From the IMG/VR virus record IMGVR_UViG_3300035698_025530, positions 1 to 37,767 of that record: a DNA stretch of 37,767 nt. The stretch is one strand, 5' to 3'. The notes below the pieces were generated by a model. It did no database searches. It was not told the origin of the DNA and worked only from the letters and a program-made list of their open reading frames with translations. The stretch is from a virus. This document shows, in pieces, positions 31,292 through 37,767 of the stretch (its first letter is position 1; every line of letters begins with the position of its first letter). Position numbers and translations under genes: made by a program.

Positions 31292-31876
31292 ATGGGAGTA
31301 CTAGTAAATTGTACAAAATGTGGTGAGATCTTTGAAAAGTCGTTGGCGTGTGTCAAGAAGTGCCAGTATCATTACTGTTCGAACGAATGTAAGTATGCTG
31401 ATGTTTCCCGTTTGTTAACCGGTAGGAAACAGAGCGAGGAGACAATTGCGAAGAGGGTTGCTAAGACAACGGGGCAGAAGAGATCGCAGGAAACGAAAGA
31501 TAAGATATCTCGTGCAAATAAAGGAAGGAAGCATAGCAAGGAGTACTGTGAAGCGATCAGTAAGAGGCAGAGGGGGGAAAGTAGGAAGGTAAACAAGATC
31601 TCATCCTTGAATGAGACTGTTAGAAAGTCTATACGATACAAGGAGTGGAGAAATAGTATCTTCGAGCGCGATGCTTGGACATGCCAAACATGTAGAGCAA
31701 GAGGGGTTTATATTGTCGCACACCATTTGTATGGATTGGCACAGATACTAAGAGACTTTGAAGTGGAATCTTTAGAGGACAGTATGGACTGTGGAATCCT
31801 TTGGGAGGTTGGAAATGGGGTAACTCTCTGCCAACAGTGTCATAGATTAGTTCATAAAAAGAAAGATGTCGATTAG
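31292..31876 (+). CDS. HNH homing endonuclease with NUMOD3 motifs
   Basis: 194 residues from ATG 31292 (MGVLVNCTKCGE); an upstream start at 31268 lies within the connector gene. Layout: zinc finger (CTKCGEIFEKS ... YHYCSNECKY), then NUMOD3-type DNA-binding repeats (GRKQSEETIAKRVAKTTG, KRSQETKDKISRANKG, KHSKEYCEAISKRQRG), then the HNH nuclease (RDAWTCQTCRARGVYIVAHHLYGL ... GVTLCQQCHRLVHKK). A selfish homing gene inserted in the neck module without an intron; it overlaps the next gene by 11 bases, so it has become part of the operon. Confidence 0.9.
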   Translation: MGVLVNCTKCGEIFEKSLACVKKCQYHYCSNECKYADVSRLLTGRKQSEETIAKRVAKTTGQKRSQETKDKISRANKGRKHSKEYCEAISKRQRGESRKVNKISSLNETVRKSIRYKEWRNSIFERDAWTCQTCRARGVYIVAHHLYGLAQILRDFEVESLEDSMDCGILWEVGNGVTLCQQCHRLVHKKKDVD

Positions 31877-32186
31877 AGATTTTTTCGGAAAAAAGGTTGT
31901 ATTCAGTAGGCTGAAAGATATTGGTAATAATAAGAAACAATATACTACGACAGCTACGGTTGATTGTCATATTCAAGAGGCTTCACGTGAAACACGTACT
32001 CAGTTGGGTATTATCGAAGAGAGGGCTTGGTTTATTTACATGGATTTGAATGCCGGGATAAAAGAGGAGGACATAGGTGTTGATGAGCGTGGTACAAGAT
32101 ATATTGTCAGAGAGGCAACATACAAAGATTATGTAGGTAGCAATAACATGCATTTAGAGTTATTAGTGGAAGAATACAATGCCTAA
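31866..32186 (+). CDS. Head-closure (stopper) protein
   Basis: 106 residues: a small beta-barrel type (FGKKVVFSRLKDIGNNKKQYTTTATVDCHIQEASRETRTQLG ... GIKEEDIGVDERGTRYIVREATYK), consistent with phage head-tail joining/stopper proteins of the gp16-SPP1 class, by both pattern and position between the connector and gp10-like genes. Low sequence conservation limits certainty. It overlaps both neighbours (11 and 8 bases). Confidence 0.65.
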   Translation: MSIRDFFGKKVVFSRLKDIGNNKKQYTTTATVDCHIQEASRETRTQLGIIEERAWFIYMDLNAGIKEEDIGVDERGTRYIVREATYKDYVGSNNMHLELLVEEYNA

Positions 32187-32616
32187 GAACATTAGGGGTA
32201 CGGAGAAGTTAACAAAATTAGGGAAAAACTTAAAGACCTTAAAATTTTCAGATAGAGCACAGTTATTCCTTAAGAAGATGGGAGTTAAAACAATAGCTAT
32301 CATACGAAGGGAGATTTTAACTGGTAATCATCGTGCTGTTAAGACTGGTGAAATGGCAAGATCGGTAAGAGTTCTTAAAACACAGAAAGATCTAATAGAG
32401 GTTGGGCCAGATGTTGATTATGCTCTACCAGTACACGATGGGCATGCACAGAAACCTGGTAGATATGTTGCACAGATAGGAAAGAAATTAGTGAGGCCGT
32501 TTGTAAAGGGTAGGCCATTCTTAAATCCATCTGTAAAGCTTGTAGAGGCAGAGATAGAGAAGTCTGGCAGTGAGTTCTCAAAGTTTATAAGTGTTAATAT
32601 TTTTAGGGGAACGTAA
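32179..32616 (+). CDS. HK97 gp10-like neck/tail-completion protein
   Basis: 145 residues with the pattern of HK97-gp10_like proteins: a helical start (LTKLGKNLKTLKFSDRAQLFLKKMGVKTIAIIRREI), VKTGEMARSVRVLKTQKDLIEVGPDVDYALPVHDGH and the typical GRPFLNPSVKLVEAEIEK near the end. It joins the tail to the neck. Overlaps the genes on either side by 8 bases and 1 base. Confidence 0.82.
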   Translation: MPKNIRGTEKLTKLGKNLKTLKFSDRAQLFLKKMGVKTIAIIRREILTGNHRAVKTGEMARSVRVLKTQKDLIEVGPDVDYALPVHDGHAQKPGRYVAQIGKKLVRPFVKGRPFLNPSVKLVEAEIEKSGSEFSKFISVNIFRGT

Positions 32617-33056
32617 TGAGTTGGCAAGTACTAAGGGCTCAAGTGACAGAAGTATTGCAAGGAATAACAAATATTGCAGAGGTTTCGTCGAGTCCAAAGT
32701 TAAATTTCAATAGTTATCCTGCTGTGACAGTAACCCCAGCTACAAACGGGAGTGCTTATCAGACGCAAGGCGATAACGAACGAACATACGCATTTGATGT
32801 TTCTCTTTTCTATGAAACAAAGATATCTACAATTGAAGTAGCTATTGGTATTTTAGACGGTATTGTGGACGAAGTTATTGACAAGTTCGATGAGGAGAAT
32901 GATAGTCAAACACGGACAATAGGGCAGGATTTACCTGCAAATAGTATCTTTCTCGATGTTAGGGTTTTAAAGGGAGAGTGGAATGAAGTTCCAGGAGAAC
33001 AATTATTACTTGTCCCAATTATTATTCAAATTAGATTATTAGTAGATATATCGTAG
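32616..33056 (+). CDS. Tail terminator-like protein, paralogue 1
   Basis: 146 residues, SWQVLRAQVTEVLQGITNIAEVSSSPKLNFNSYPAVTVTPATNG ... RTYAFDVSLFYETKI ... IILIDVS-like end. Size, alpha-beta pattern and position fit the tail terminator/tail-completion family (gpU/DUF3168-like). The next gene encodes a clear paralogue. Starts with 1-base overlap (taATG). Confidence 0.65.
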   Translation: MSWQVLRAQVTEVLQGITNIAEVSSSPKLNFNSYPAVTVTPATNGSAYQTQGDNERTYAFDVSLFYETKISTIEVAIGILDGIVDEVIDKFDEENDSQTRTIGQDLPANSIFLDVRVLKGEWNEVPGEQLLLVPIIIQIRLLVDIS

Positions 33057-33505
33057 TGTCATACAATACATTAAGACCACAAATTAAGACTTTACTGGAG
33101 ACAGTAAACAATGTCCAGGAAGTATCTGCATCACCGACTCTAAACGTGAGTGGTTACCCTGCGATAATAATAAACGACGCTGAGAATTCTGATGAATATG
33201 AGAATAATGCTGAGAACATAAGGAATTATGACTTTAGCATTATTCTCCTGTATGAGACAAAAACAGGAGATATAAGTTCAGCCTTTGATAGGCTGGAACC
33301 TATAGTTGATGATGTTATCAACCTTTTTGATGAAGAAGATCAGAAAGGAAAGAGTACAAGAACAATAGGTATAGATTTACCAAGTGGTTATACATTTATA
33401 AACATTTGGGCGACCCCGAGTGCCTGGGGCCAAATTGGTAAGGCAGAGTTATTAATGTCTACAGTTCGGGTAAGTATTCGAATTGCAGTAGACGTAAGAA
33501 CATAA
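33056..33505 (+). CDS. Tail terminator-like protein, paralogue 2
   Basis: 149 residues from GTG 33056 (overlapping the previous TAG). Shares the whole pattern of its neighbour: YNTLRPQIKTLLETVNNVQEVSASPTLNVSGYPAIIINDAENSDEY, NYDFSIILLYETKTG, FDRLEPIVDDVINLFDEE and a final STRTIGIDLPSG. Conserved words such as EVS.SP.LN, YPA, YETK, DLP confirm a tandem duplication. One copy may cap the tail and the other adapt it to the neck. Confidence 0.7.
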   Translation: MSYNTLRPQIKTLLETVNNVQEVSASPTLNVSGYPAIIINDAENSDEYENNAENIRNYDFSIILLYETKTGDISSAFDRLEPIVDDVINLFDEEDQKGKSTRTIGIDLPSGYTFINIWATPSAWGQIGKAELLMSTVRVSIRIAVDVRT

Positions 33506-33528
33506 GTAAATTTAATAATATTTAGGAA

Positions 33529-34512
33529 GTGAGTAAGTATATAGGAAGGTTAGTTAACCTTGGAGTTGGAATAGAGAGTTCAAGAGGAACTCCAGTTGCA
33601 CCAGCTTTTTGGGTTCCTAGAGTTGATCTTTCTTTCGCTGACAAGATAAGTCAGGTAAGAATAAACTCTTCATTAGGAACGAGGGAAGATGGGGAACAAG
33701 CACATGTGTTGTCAAAGTGGGCAGAAGGTGATATTGGAGCTGAGGTAAGAAGTGACTCCTTCGGGGCATTTCTAATTACCTTGTTTGGTGCAGTAAGCAC
33801 GGCAGGGCCAGTAGATGAGGCTTATACTCACTCATTCTCATTAGATAACACAAATTCTCAGCAGGATACATTGACATTTGTCATAGAGGATCCTGATAAA
33901 ACGGAGAGTTATAGTTTAGTTGCTTTAAATTCATTGGAGCTTTCAGCAGAACTAGAGGATGTCCTTAGGTTTTCAGCTGGATTCATGGGTAGGACCTCAA
34001 GAGGGGCTTCTGCGACACCGTCTTATTCTGTAGAGGATAAGTTCACAAAAAAGCATTTAGCTATAAAGTTAGCAGCAAACCTTGCAGGTTTAGCCGCTGC
34101 TTCAACATTGAGCCTGAAGTCATTTACCTTAACGTTTAGCAATAATATTATTACTGACGATGCGTTAGGTACGGCAGAACCAGAAGACTTTTTGGTCGGG
34201 CCATTTAGTGTTGAAGGTTCATTTGGTTTGAACTATGAAAACACAACAGTTAGAGAGTATATGAGAAATGGTACATACAGAGCGATGTCTGCAAAGTGGA
34301 CAAATACCGATGCAACAATTGGTGCTGGTTCTACAAACCCAAGTTTAGAGTTCCGAATGCCAAAGGTTGATTTCTTTGACTGGGAGCCTAATTGGGCGTT
34401 AGACGAGGTTGTTTCTGAGACTGTATCATTTAGAGCAAATGCTGATTTATCAGGCGGAAATGCCATGGTATCAACAGCACAGCTTGTTAATGCAACAGTA
34501 AGTTATCCTTAG
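33529..34512 (+). CDS. Major tail tube protein
   Basis: 327 residues from GTG 33529 with AGGAA just upstream. KYIGRLVNLGVGIESSRGTPVAPAFWVPRVDLSFADKISQVRINSSLGTRED ... EAYTHSFSLDNTNSQQDTLTFVIEDPD ... ELEDVLRFSAGFMGRTS is typical of phage tail tube/major tail proteins, whose beta-sandwich rings stack along the tape measure. Length is larger than most (about 200), with a second domain after residue 190. Followed by the chaperone genes in the usual order. Confidence 0.8.
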   Translation: MSKYIGRLVNLGVGIESSRGTPVAPAFWVPRVDLSFADKISQVRINSSLGTREDGEQAHVLSKWAEGDIGAEVRSDSFGAFLITLFGAVSTAGPVDEAYTHSFSLDNTNSQQDTLTFVIEDPDKTESYSLVALNSLELSAELEDVLRFSAGFMGRTSRGASATPSYSVEDKFTKKHLAIKLAANLAGLAAASTLSLKSFTLTFSNNIITDDALGTAEPEDFLVGPFSVEGSFGLNYENTTVREYMRNGTYRAMSAKWTNTDATIGAGSTNPSLEFRMPKVDFFDWEPNWALDEVVSETVSFRANADLSGGNAMVSTAQLVNATVSYP

Positions 34513-34536
34513 TATATAAAATAATAAAAAAATAAA

Positions 34537-34854
34537 ATGAGTTTTATTCTAAATAAAATATTAAACCTGGACAAGTATGGAGAAGAATGGAAGGGTTGTT
34601 ATATCAAATTAAGAGAACCTACTGTAGAAGAAATGCAGAGGTTAAATGCAAGTTCGGACGAAGACAAAGTAGTGGAGAGTGTAGAACAGGTTAAAAGTCT
34701 AGTACAGAAGTGTTTCGTTGAGGGGAAAGGGTTTAACGGAGAAAAGATTGTTTCAGTAAAGAGCGTGTCTACGCTTCCATATACGATTTACAAGGAGTGT
34801 GTAGATTTTTTATTGTCAGGTCAACAGGACTCGAAGACAGATACAAGCGAGTAA
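34537..34854 (+). CDS. Tail assembly chaperone G
   Basis: 105 residues encoded in the zero frame: LNKILNLDKYGEEWKGCYIKLREPTVEEMQRLNASSDEDKV ... TLPYTIYKECVDFLLSGQQ. Position between tail tube and tape measure and the overlapping -1 frame make it the G-type chaperone. It coats the tape measure during tail assembly. A classic UUUUUUA site (34806-34812) near its end allows a minor G-T fusion of 183 residues. Confidence 0.85.
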   Translation: MSFILNKILNLDKYGEEWKGCYIKLREPTVEEMQRLNASSDEDKVVESVEQVKSLVQKCFVEGKGFNGEKIVSVKSVSTLPYTIYKECVDFLLSGQQDSKTDTSE

Positions 34855-35087
34855 TTGCTGACGTAGTCCTTGGATTTTCTAGTGATGAAGATGATGAAGA
34901 AGACAGAACCGAGATAGAGCGGTACGCCGAACAAATGGTGTACCGAGAGCGGTTTGGCTTAAGCTGGAAAGAATTCCTAGAAGAACCATATAGAGTATAC
35001 AGGATCAATACAATGATCGATATAATAATCAAGCAGAACGGGGGTAAGAAGCATGGCAAAAAAAATAAGCATAATTCTAGATCTTAG
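34537..35087 (+). CDS. G-T tail chaperone fusion by -1 frameshift
   Basis: Reading the zero frame to 34812 and then shifting -1 gives a 183-residue protein: the first 92 residues of G joined as ...CVDFL-IVRSTGLEDRYKRVIADVVLGFSSDEDDEEDRTEIERYAEQMVYRERFGLSWKEFLEEPYRV... The second part has its own open frame but no separate start with an SD. Conserved G/GT frameshifting occurs in most long-tailed phages. The T part recruits the tail tube protein. The end overlaps the tape measure start by 35 bases. Confidence 0.85.
34806..34812 (+). promoter_or_regulatory. Programmed -1 frameshift slippery site
   Basis: The heptamer TTTTTTA reads T_TTT_TTA in the G frame, matching the X_XXY_YYZ rule exactly. 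Shifting here connects G to the T frame with no intervening stop. No strong downstream pseudoknot was recognised by eye. Confidence 0.88.
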
Positions 35088-37416
35088 AGATAAGGTTTCT
35101 TCAGAATTAAAAAAGATTGGTAAACAGGCTGCTATAACTGGCTTCAAACTAGCTGCTATAGGTGCTGTTAGTTTGAAGCTAGGAACTGATGCAGCCAGAG
35201 GTTTAGATCTCCAAAGGGGTTTTATAAGAAGTTTTGGAAAGGATGTCCAGGCAAATTTGAGAGCACTGAGGGAATCGTCACGTGGGACAATTTCAGACAT
35301 CGATCTGATGGCAGCTTCTAACCGAGCGGCACTTCTTGGTGTTACAAATAACATTGAGGAGTTAAAGGCCATAATGGCCTCTGCAAGAGTTCTTGGTAAG
35401 GACATGGGAATTACTATGACGCAAGCCTTTGACAACATTGTTACTGGTATTGGTCGAGGAAGCCCACTAATCCTTGATAATCTTGGAGTATTGATTCCAG
35501 ATGCGGTTAAAGAATCAATTAAGCAGTTCGACGAAGCGACTCAAAAACAAATGGTTATGCAGGAGGTCGTTAAACAGGGTTCTGTTCTACTTGGGCAGTA
35601 CGGTGGGGATGTTGAGACGGCTGCCGATAAGATTGCACAAATGAAGGTAGCATTTCAAAATGCAGCAAACAGTATTGGAATTGCATTGCTCCCAGCATTA
35701 ACAAAAATTTCCAATGTAATCGTTCCTATTATCAATCGCTTCTCAAACTTTATGAAAACTAACAAGGAATTGATAGGGACAATCCTCAAGATTGCTATTG
35801 CAATAGGTACCCTTGCTGTCTCTCTTTCTGTTGTATCCAAAATAATAGCCTTTCAAAAGGCACTAATCTTCCTTGTGAAGTCTTTCGGAATGGTAAACCA
35901 GGCCGTCATAGCATCACGTTTACAGATTGGTCTTTGGGGAATTGCATTGGCTGGGCTAGCACTGTTAATAGGGAGTGCTATGTCAAAACAGGCCGAATTA
36001 TCAAGCGCATATACTGAGTCTGGAGATGTATTAAATAAAGTCTCGGATAGTAAAAAAGATACTGGTAAGAGCTTGGGTGGATTGTCATCAAAAGGTACGA
36101 AGGCTGCAAAGGATATTGGGAAGGCATTTGCGGAAGCACAGAAGAGGGTAGAAGAATTGAACAAAGAAATTGAAAAAGAGAACGAAGCTTTTAATGAGCA
36201 ATTAATCGATATTGTCGACAAAAGGAAAGATGCAATTAAAAGTAATAAGGCCCTACTAGATGAGGAGAGAAAAGCATTCGCAGAGGCTCAGGAGGAAATG
36301 ACAGCTGATCACAAAGATGCCGTTGAGACTCAAGAAAAGAAGAATGCAGAGACGGTTGCATCGTTGAAATCACTGATTGCTCTTAAGCAATTACTTGGTG
36401 GATCTGCAAGTGCAGAAGAAATAGCAGCACTTGAAGAAAAGATTGCTCAAGAGGAAAGGCTTGGGGAAGAAGCCTTGAATAAATTAAAGGAGGAGCAAGG
36501 GAAGGAGACGGAAGAATTAAAGTCTCCGTTTGAAGAGAGAACCAGTGAATTAGAGAACAAGATAACTCAAGATGAAACTCTTCTTACGAAGCATGCCGAA
36601 GTTATAAAGGGAATAAATAGAGATATTTTGAAAGATGATATAGAAAAACTTGCAGAAAATCACGAGGAAAGACTCACTAAATTAGGAGAGCAGATTGACA
36701 AAGAGAAGAAGAAGATGACAGAGGGTGGAGATCACTTTGGTGGCGTGATGGATGGAATGGCAGGTGACTGGGACGCATTACTTGAGAATATTAACGGATC
36801 AGAAGTTGATTGGGATGGGGTTGTACAGGAAGATAAGTTAAAAAGTACTTTACAAATAGCAGGAGAGTCTATCGCAGGGTTGTTTACTGCTGCTGGGGCA
36901 CAACTCGCTGTTGTCGGTGCAGAACTACAGCTCGCCTTTGCGAGGATGTTTGTAACGGTATCTGGGACACTCAAAAGAATTGTTGACAGTTTCCCAGCAC
37001 TCAAGGCACTTACAAAAGGCTTTTTCGATACCCTGGTTAGGGGTGCCGTGATAAATCTAGCAACACAGAAGACAGGTGTCGCAGATGCGGCAAAAGCTGC
37101 AAATGAAGCGACAAGTGCACTTTCAACGGGGTCTTTAAAATCAGCGGTGGGTAGTAGTATAAAGCCATTTGCAAACGGGACAAATTTTGCCCCAGGTGGC
37201 CTTGCCTTGGTTGGTGAGGATGGAGAGGAACTTGTTAACCTTCCAAGGGGTTCACAAGTATTAAATGCTAGAGAAACAAGTAAAGCTGTGGGCGGGGTAA
37301 ACATAACTATCCAGGGTGATTTGAATGTTGATAGTGAACAAAGAGTTCAGGCCTTGGTGGGTGAACTCGAGTTAAGATTAGGAAACAGATTAAACTTAGA
37401 TTTAAGAGGAGGGTAA
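35053..37416 (+). CDS. Tail tape measure protein
   Basis: 787 residues. N-terminal KISIILDLRDKVSSELKKIGKQAAITGFKLAAIGAVSL and the TMP motif region LGKDMGITMTQAFDNIVTGIGRGSPLILDNLGVLIPD; two hydrophobic stretches (about residues 235-275 and 295-315), then a long charged coiled coil (about 350-560), and a C-terminus with FANGTNFAPGGLALVGEDGEELVNLPRGSQVLNARET, the conserved end of many tape measures. Its length sets tail length; about 787 residues suggests roughly 110-120 nm by the usual 1.5 Angstrom per residue. GGGGGTAAG precedes the ATG. The distal tail gene overlaps the stop by 1 base. Confidence 0.93.
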   Translation: MAKKISIILDLRDKVSSELKKIGKQAAITGFKLAAIGAVSLKLGTDAARGLDLQRGFIRSFGKDVQANLRALRESSRGTISDIDLMAASNRAALLGVTNNIEELKAIMASARVLGKDMGITMTQAFDNIVTGIGRGSPLILDNLGVLIPDAVKESIKQFDEATQKQMVMQEVVKQGSVLLGQYGGDVETAADKIAQMKVAFQNAANSIGIALLPALTKISNVIVPIINRFSNFMKTNKELIGTILKIAIAIGTLAVSLSVVSKIIAFQKALIFLVKSFGMVNQAVIASRLQIGLWGIALAGLALLIGSAMSKQAELSSAYTESGDVLNKVSDSKKDTGKSLGGLSSKGTKAAKDIGKAFAEAQKRVEELNKEIEKENEAFNEQLIDIVDKRKDAIKSNKALLDEERKAFAEAQEEMTADHKDAVETQEKKNAETVASLKSLIALKQLLGGSASAEEIAALEEKIAQEERLGEEALNKLKEEQGKETEELKSPFEERTSELENKITQDETLLTKHAEVIKGINRDILKDDIEKLAENHEERLTKLGEQIDKEKKKMTEGGDHFGGVMDGMAGDWDALLENINGSEVDWDGVVQEDKLKSTLQIAGESIAGLFTAAGAQLAVVGAELQLAFARMFVTVSGTLKRIVDSFPALKALTKGFFDTLVRGAVINLATQKTGVADAAKAANEATSALSTGSLKSAVGSSIKPFANGTNFAPGGLALVGEDGEELVNLPRGSQVLNARETSKAVGGVNITIQGDLNVDSEQRVQALVGELELRLGNRLNLDLRGG

Positions 37417-37767
37417 TGTCAGATCAGTTATTATATGGACCATACAATTTGAGTAGCGGTAAGGCTAGGGTCAGTGAAACTGATGTGAGGTCACTTCCGC
37501 AAAACACCGTGCAAAGCTTAAAGATTGCACGACAAGACGGTGCGAAGGTTGTTAACACGAATTACAACCCAAAGCAGATTTCTTTGGCTGGTAGGATTAA
37601 GAAGGAAAGTTCCGCTGCGATATCTTTTAGGGATGTCCAAGACGAGTTTGACAATGCTATGAGTAAAGACCAGAGGTTACTAAGAATCGCTAGAAGCTGG
37701 ACAAATATTAGTGACGTAGACTCACTTGGGGTTGGCGGTGGGTCGGCCTTTCCTGCGAATTTCAGTG
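37416..37767 (+). CDS. Distal tail protein (Dit-like), 3' end outside the window
   Basis: At least 117 residues from ATG 37416 (taATG overlap with the tape measure), open to the window edge. MSDQLLYGPYNLSSGKARVSETDVRSLPQNTVQ ... and VNTNYNPKQISLAGRIKKESSAAISFRDVQDEFDNAMSKDQRLLRI follow the pattern of Sipho_tail/Dit proteins, which often begin the baseplate genes after the tape measure. Assignment rests on position and general pattern, so moderate. Confidence 0.55.
   Translation, partial: MSDQLLYGPYNLSSGKARVSETDVRSLPQNTVQSLKIARQDGAKVVNTNYNPKQISLAGRIKKESSAAISFRDVQDEFDNAMSKDQRLLRIARSWTNISDVDSLGVGGGSAFPANFS

Overview
This window (about 36-38% G+C by eye, standard genetic code with TGA used as stop) reads as a tailed-phage or prophage genome of the HK97 / siphovirus type. 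To its left is about 4.2 kb that may be bacterial chromosome or phage accessory sequence. The mix of a split class III ribonucleotide reductase, a DUF2341 surface protein and many short, weakly conserved proteins would fit a candidate-phyla (CPR/Patescibacteria-like) or other low-G+C anaerobic host. That is inference; no rRNA or ribosomal protein is present to settle it.

Layout. (1) 1-4206, plus strand: the 3' end of nrdD, a separate 53-residue glycyl-radical ORF and nrdG; a DUF2341 surface protein that stops just inside a second domain; a 327-base gene-free stretch; a radC reduced to its helix-hairpin-helix domain (minus strand); and a HAD phosphatase. Three of these genes are incomplete, so the segment looks rearranged. 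(2) 4214-16275, almost entirely minus strand: a leftward early/accessory arm. It holds a methyltransferase, small unknown proteins, GroEL and GroES, a small membrane peptide, a lipoprotein, a Thg1-like tRNA 5'-end polymerase, a C5-DNA methyltransferase lacking its catalytic middle, tRNA-Gln, a PP2A-like phosphatase, a DnaN sliding clamp, a radical SAM enzyme with unusual cysteine spacing, a frameshifted small protein, an initiator-like tRNA-Met next to an HNH endonuclease on the opposite strand, and a Cas4/RecB-like plus RNase-H-like nuclease. (3) 16327-37767, plus strand: the virion module. It runs TerL (interrupted by an intein in its P-loop), portal, MuF plus a very long coiled coil, two small structural proteins, a 1012-residue fibre, protease, major capsid protein, connector, homing endonuclease, head-closure, gp10-like protein, two paralogous tail-completion proteins, tail tube, tail chaperones with a -1 frameshift, tape measure and the start of a distal tail protein.

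How the parts fit. The right arm is a nearly complete packaging, head and tail set; the tape measure (787 residues) and the chaperone frameshift indicate a long-tailed phage. The left arm supplies its own processivity clamp, chaperonin, tRNAs and tRNA-end enzyme. Divergent transcription appears to start in the 51 bases between 16275 and 16327.

Most notable points: the P-loop TerL intein; the MuF protein with four 69-76-residue coiled-coil repeats and its apparent frameshift from the portal ORF; a second apparent single-base frameshift at 13810; the pairing of a Thg1-like enzyme with a degenerate initiator tRNA; the UUUUUUA tail-chaperone frameshift site; and the fibre gene placed upstream of the protease and capsid genes.
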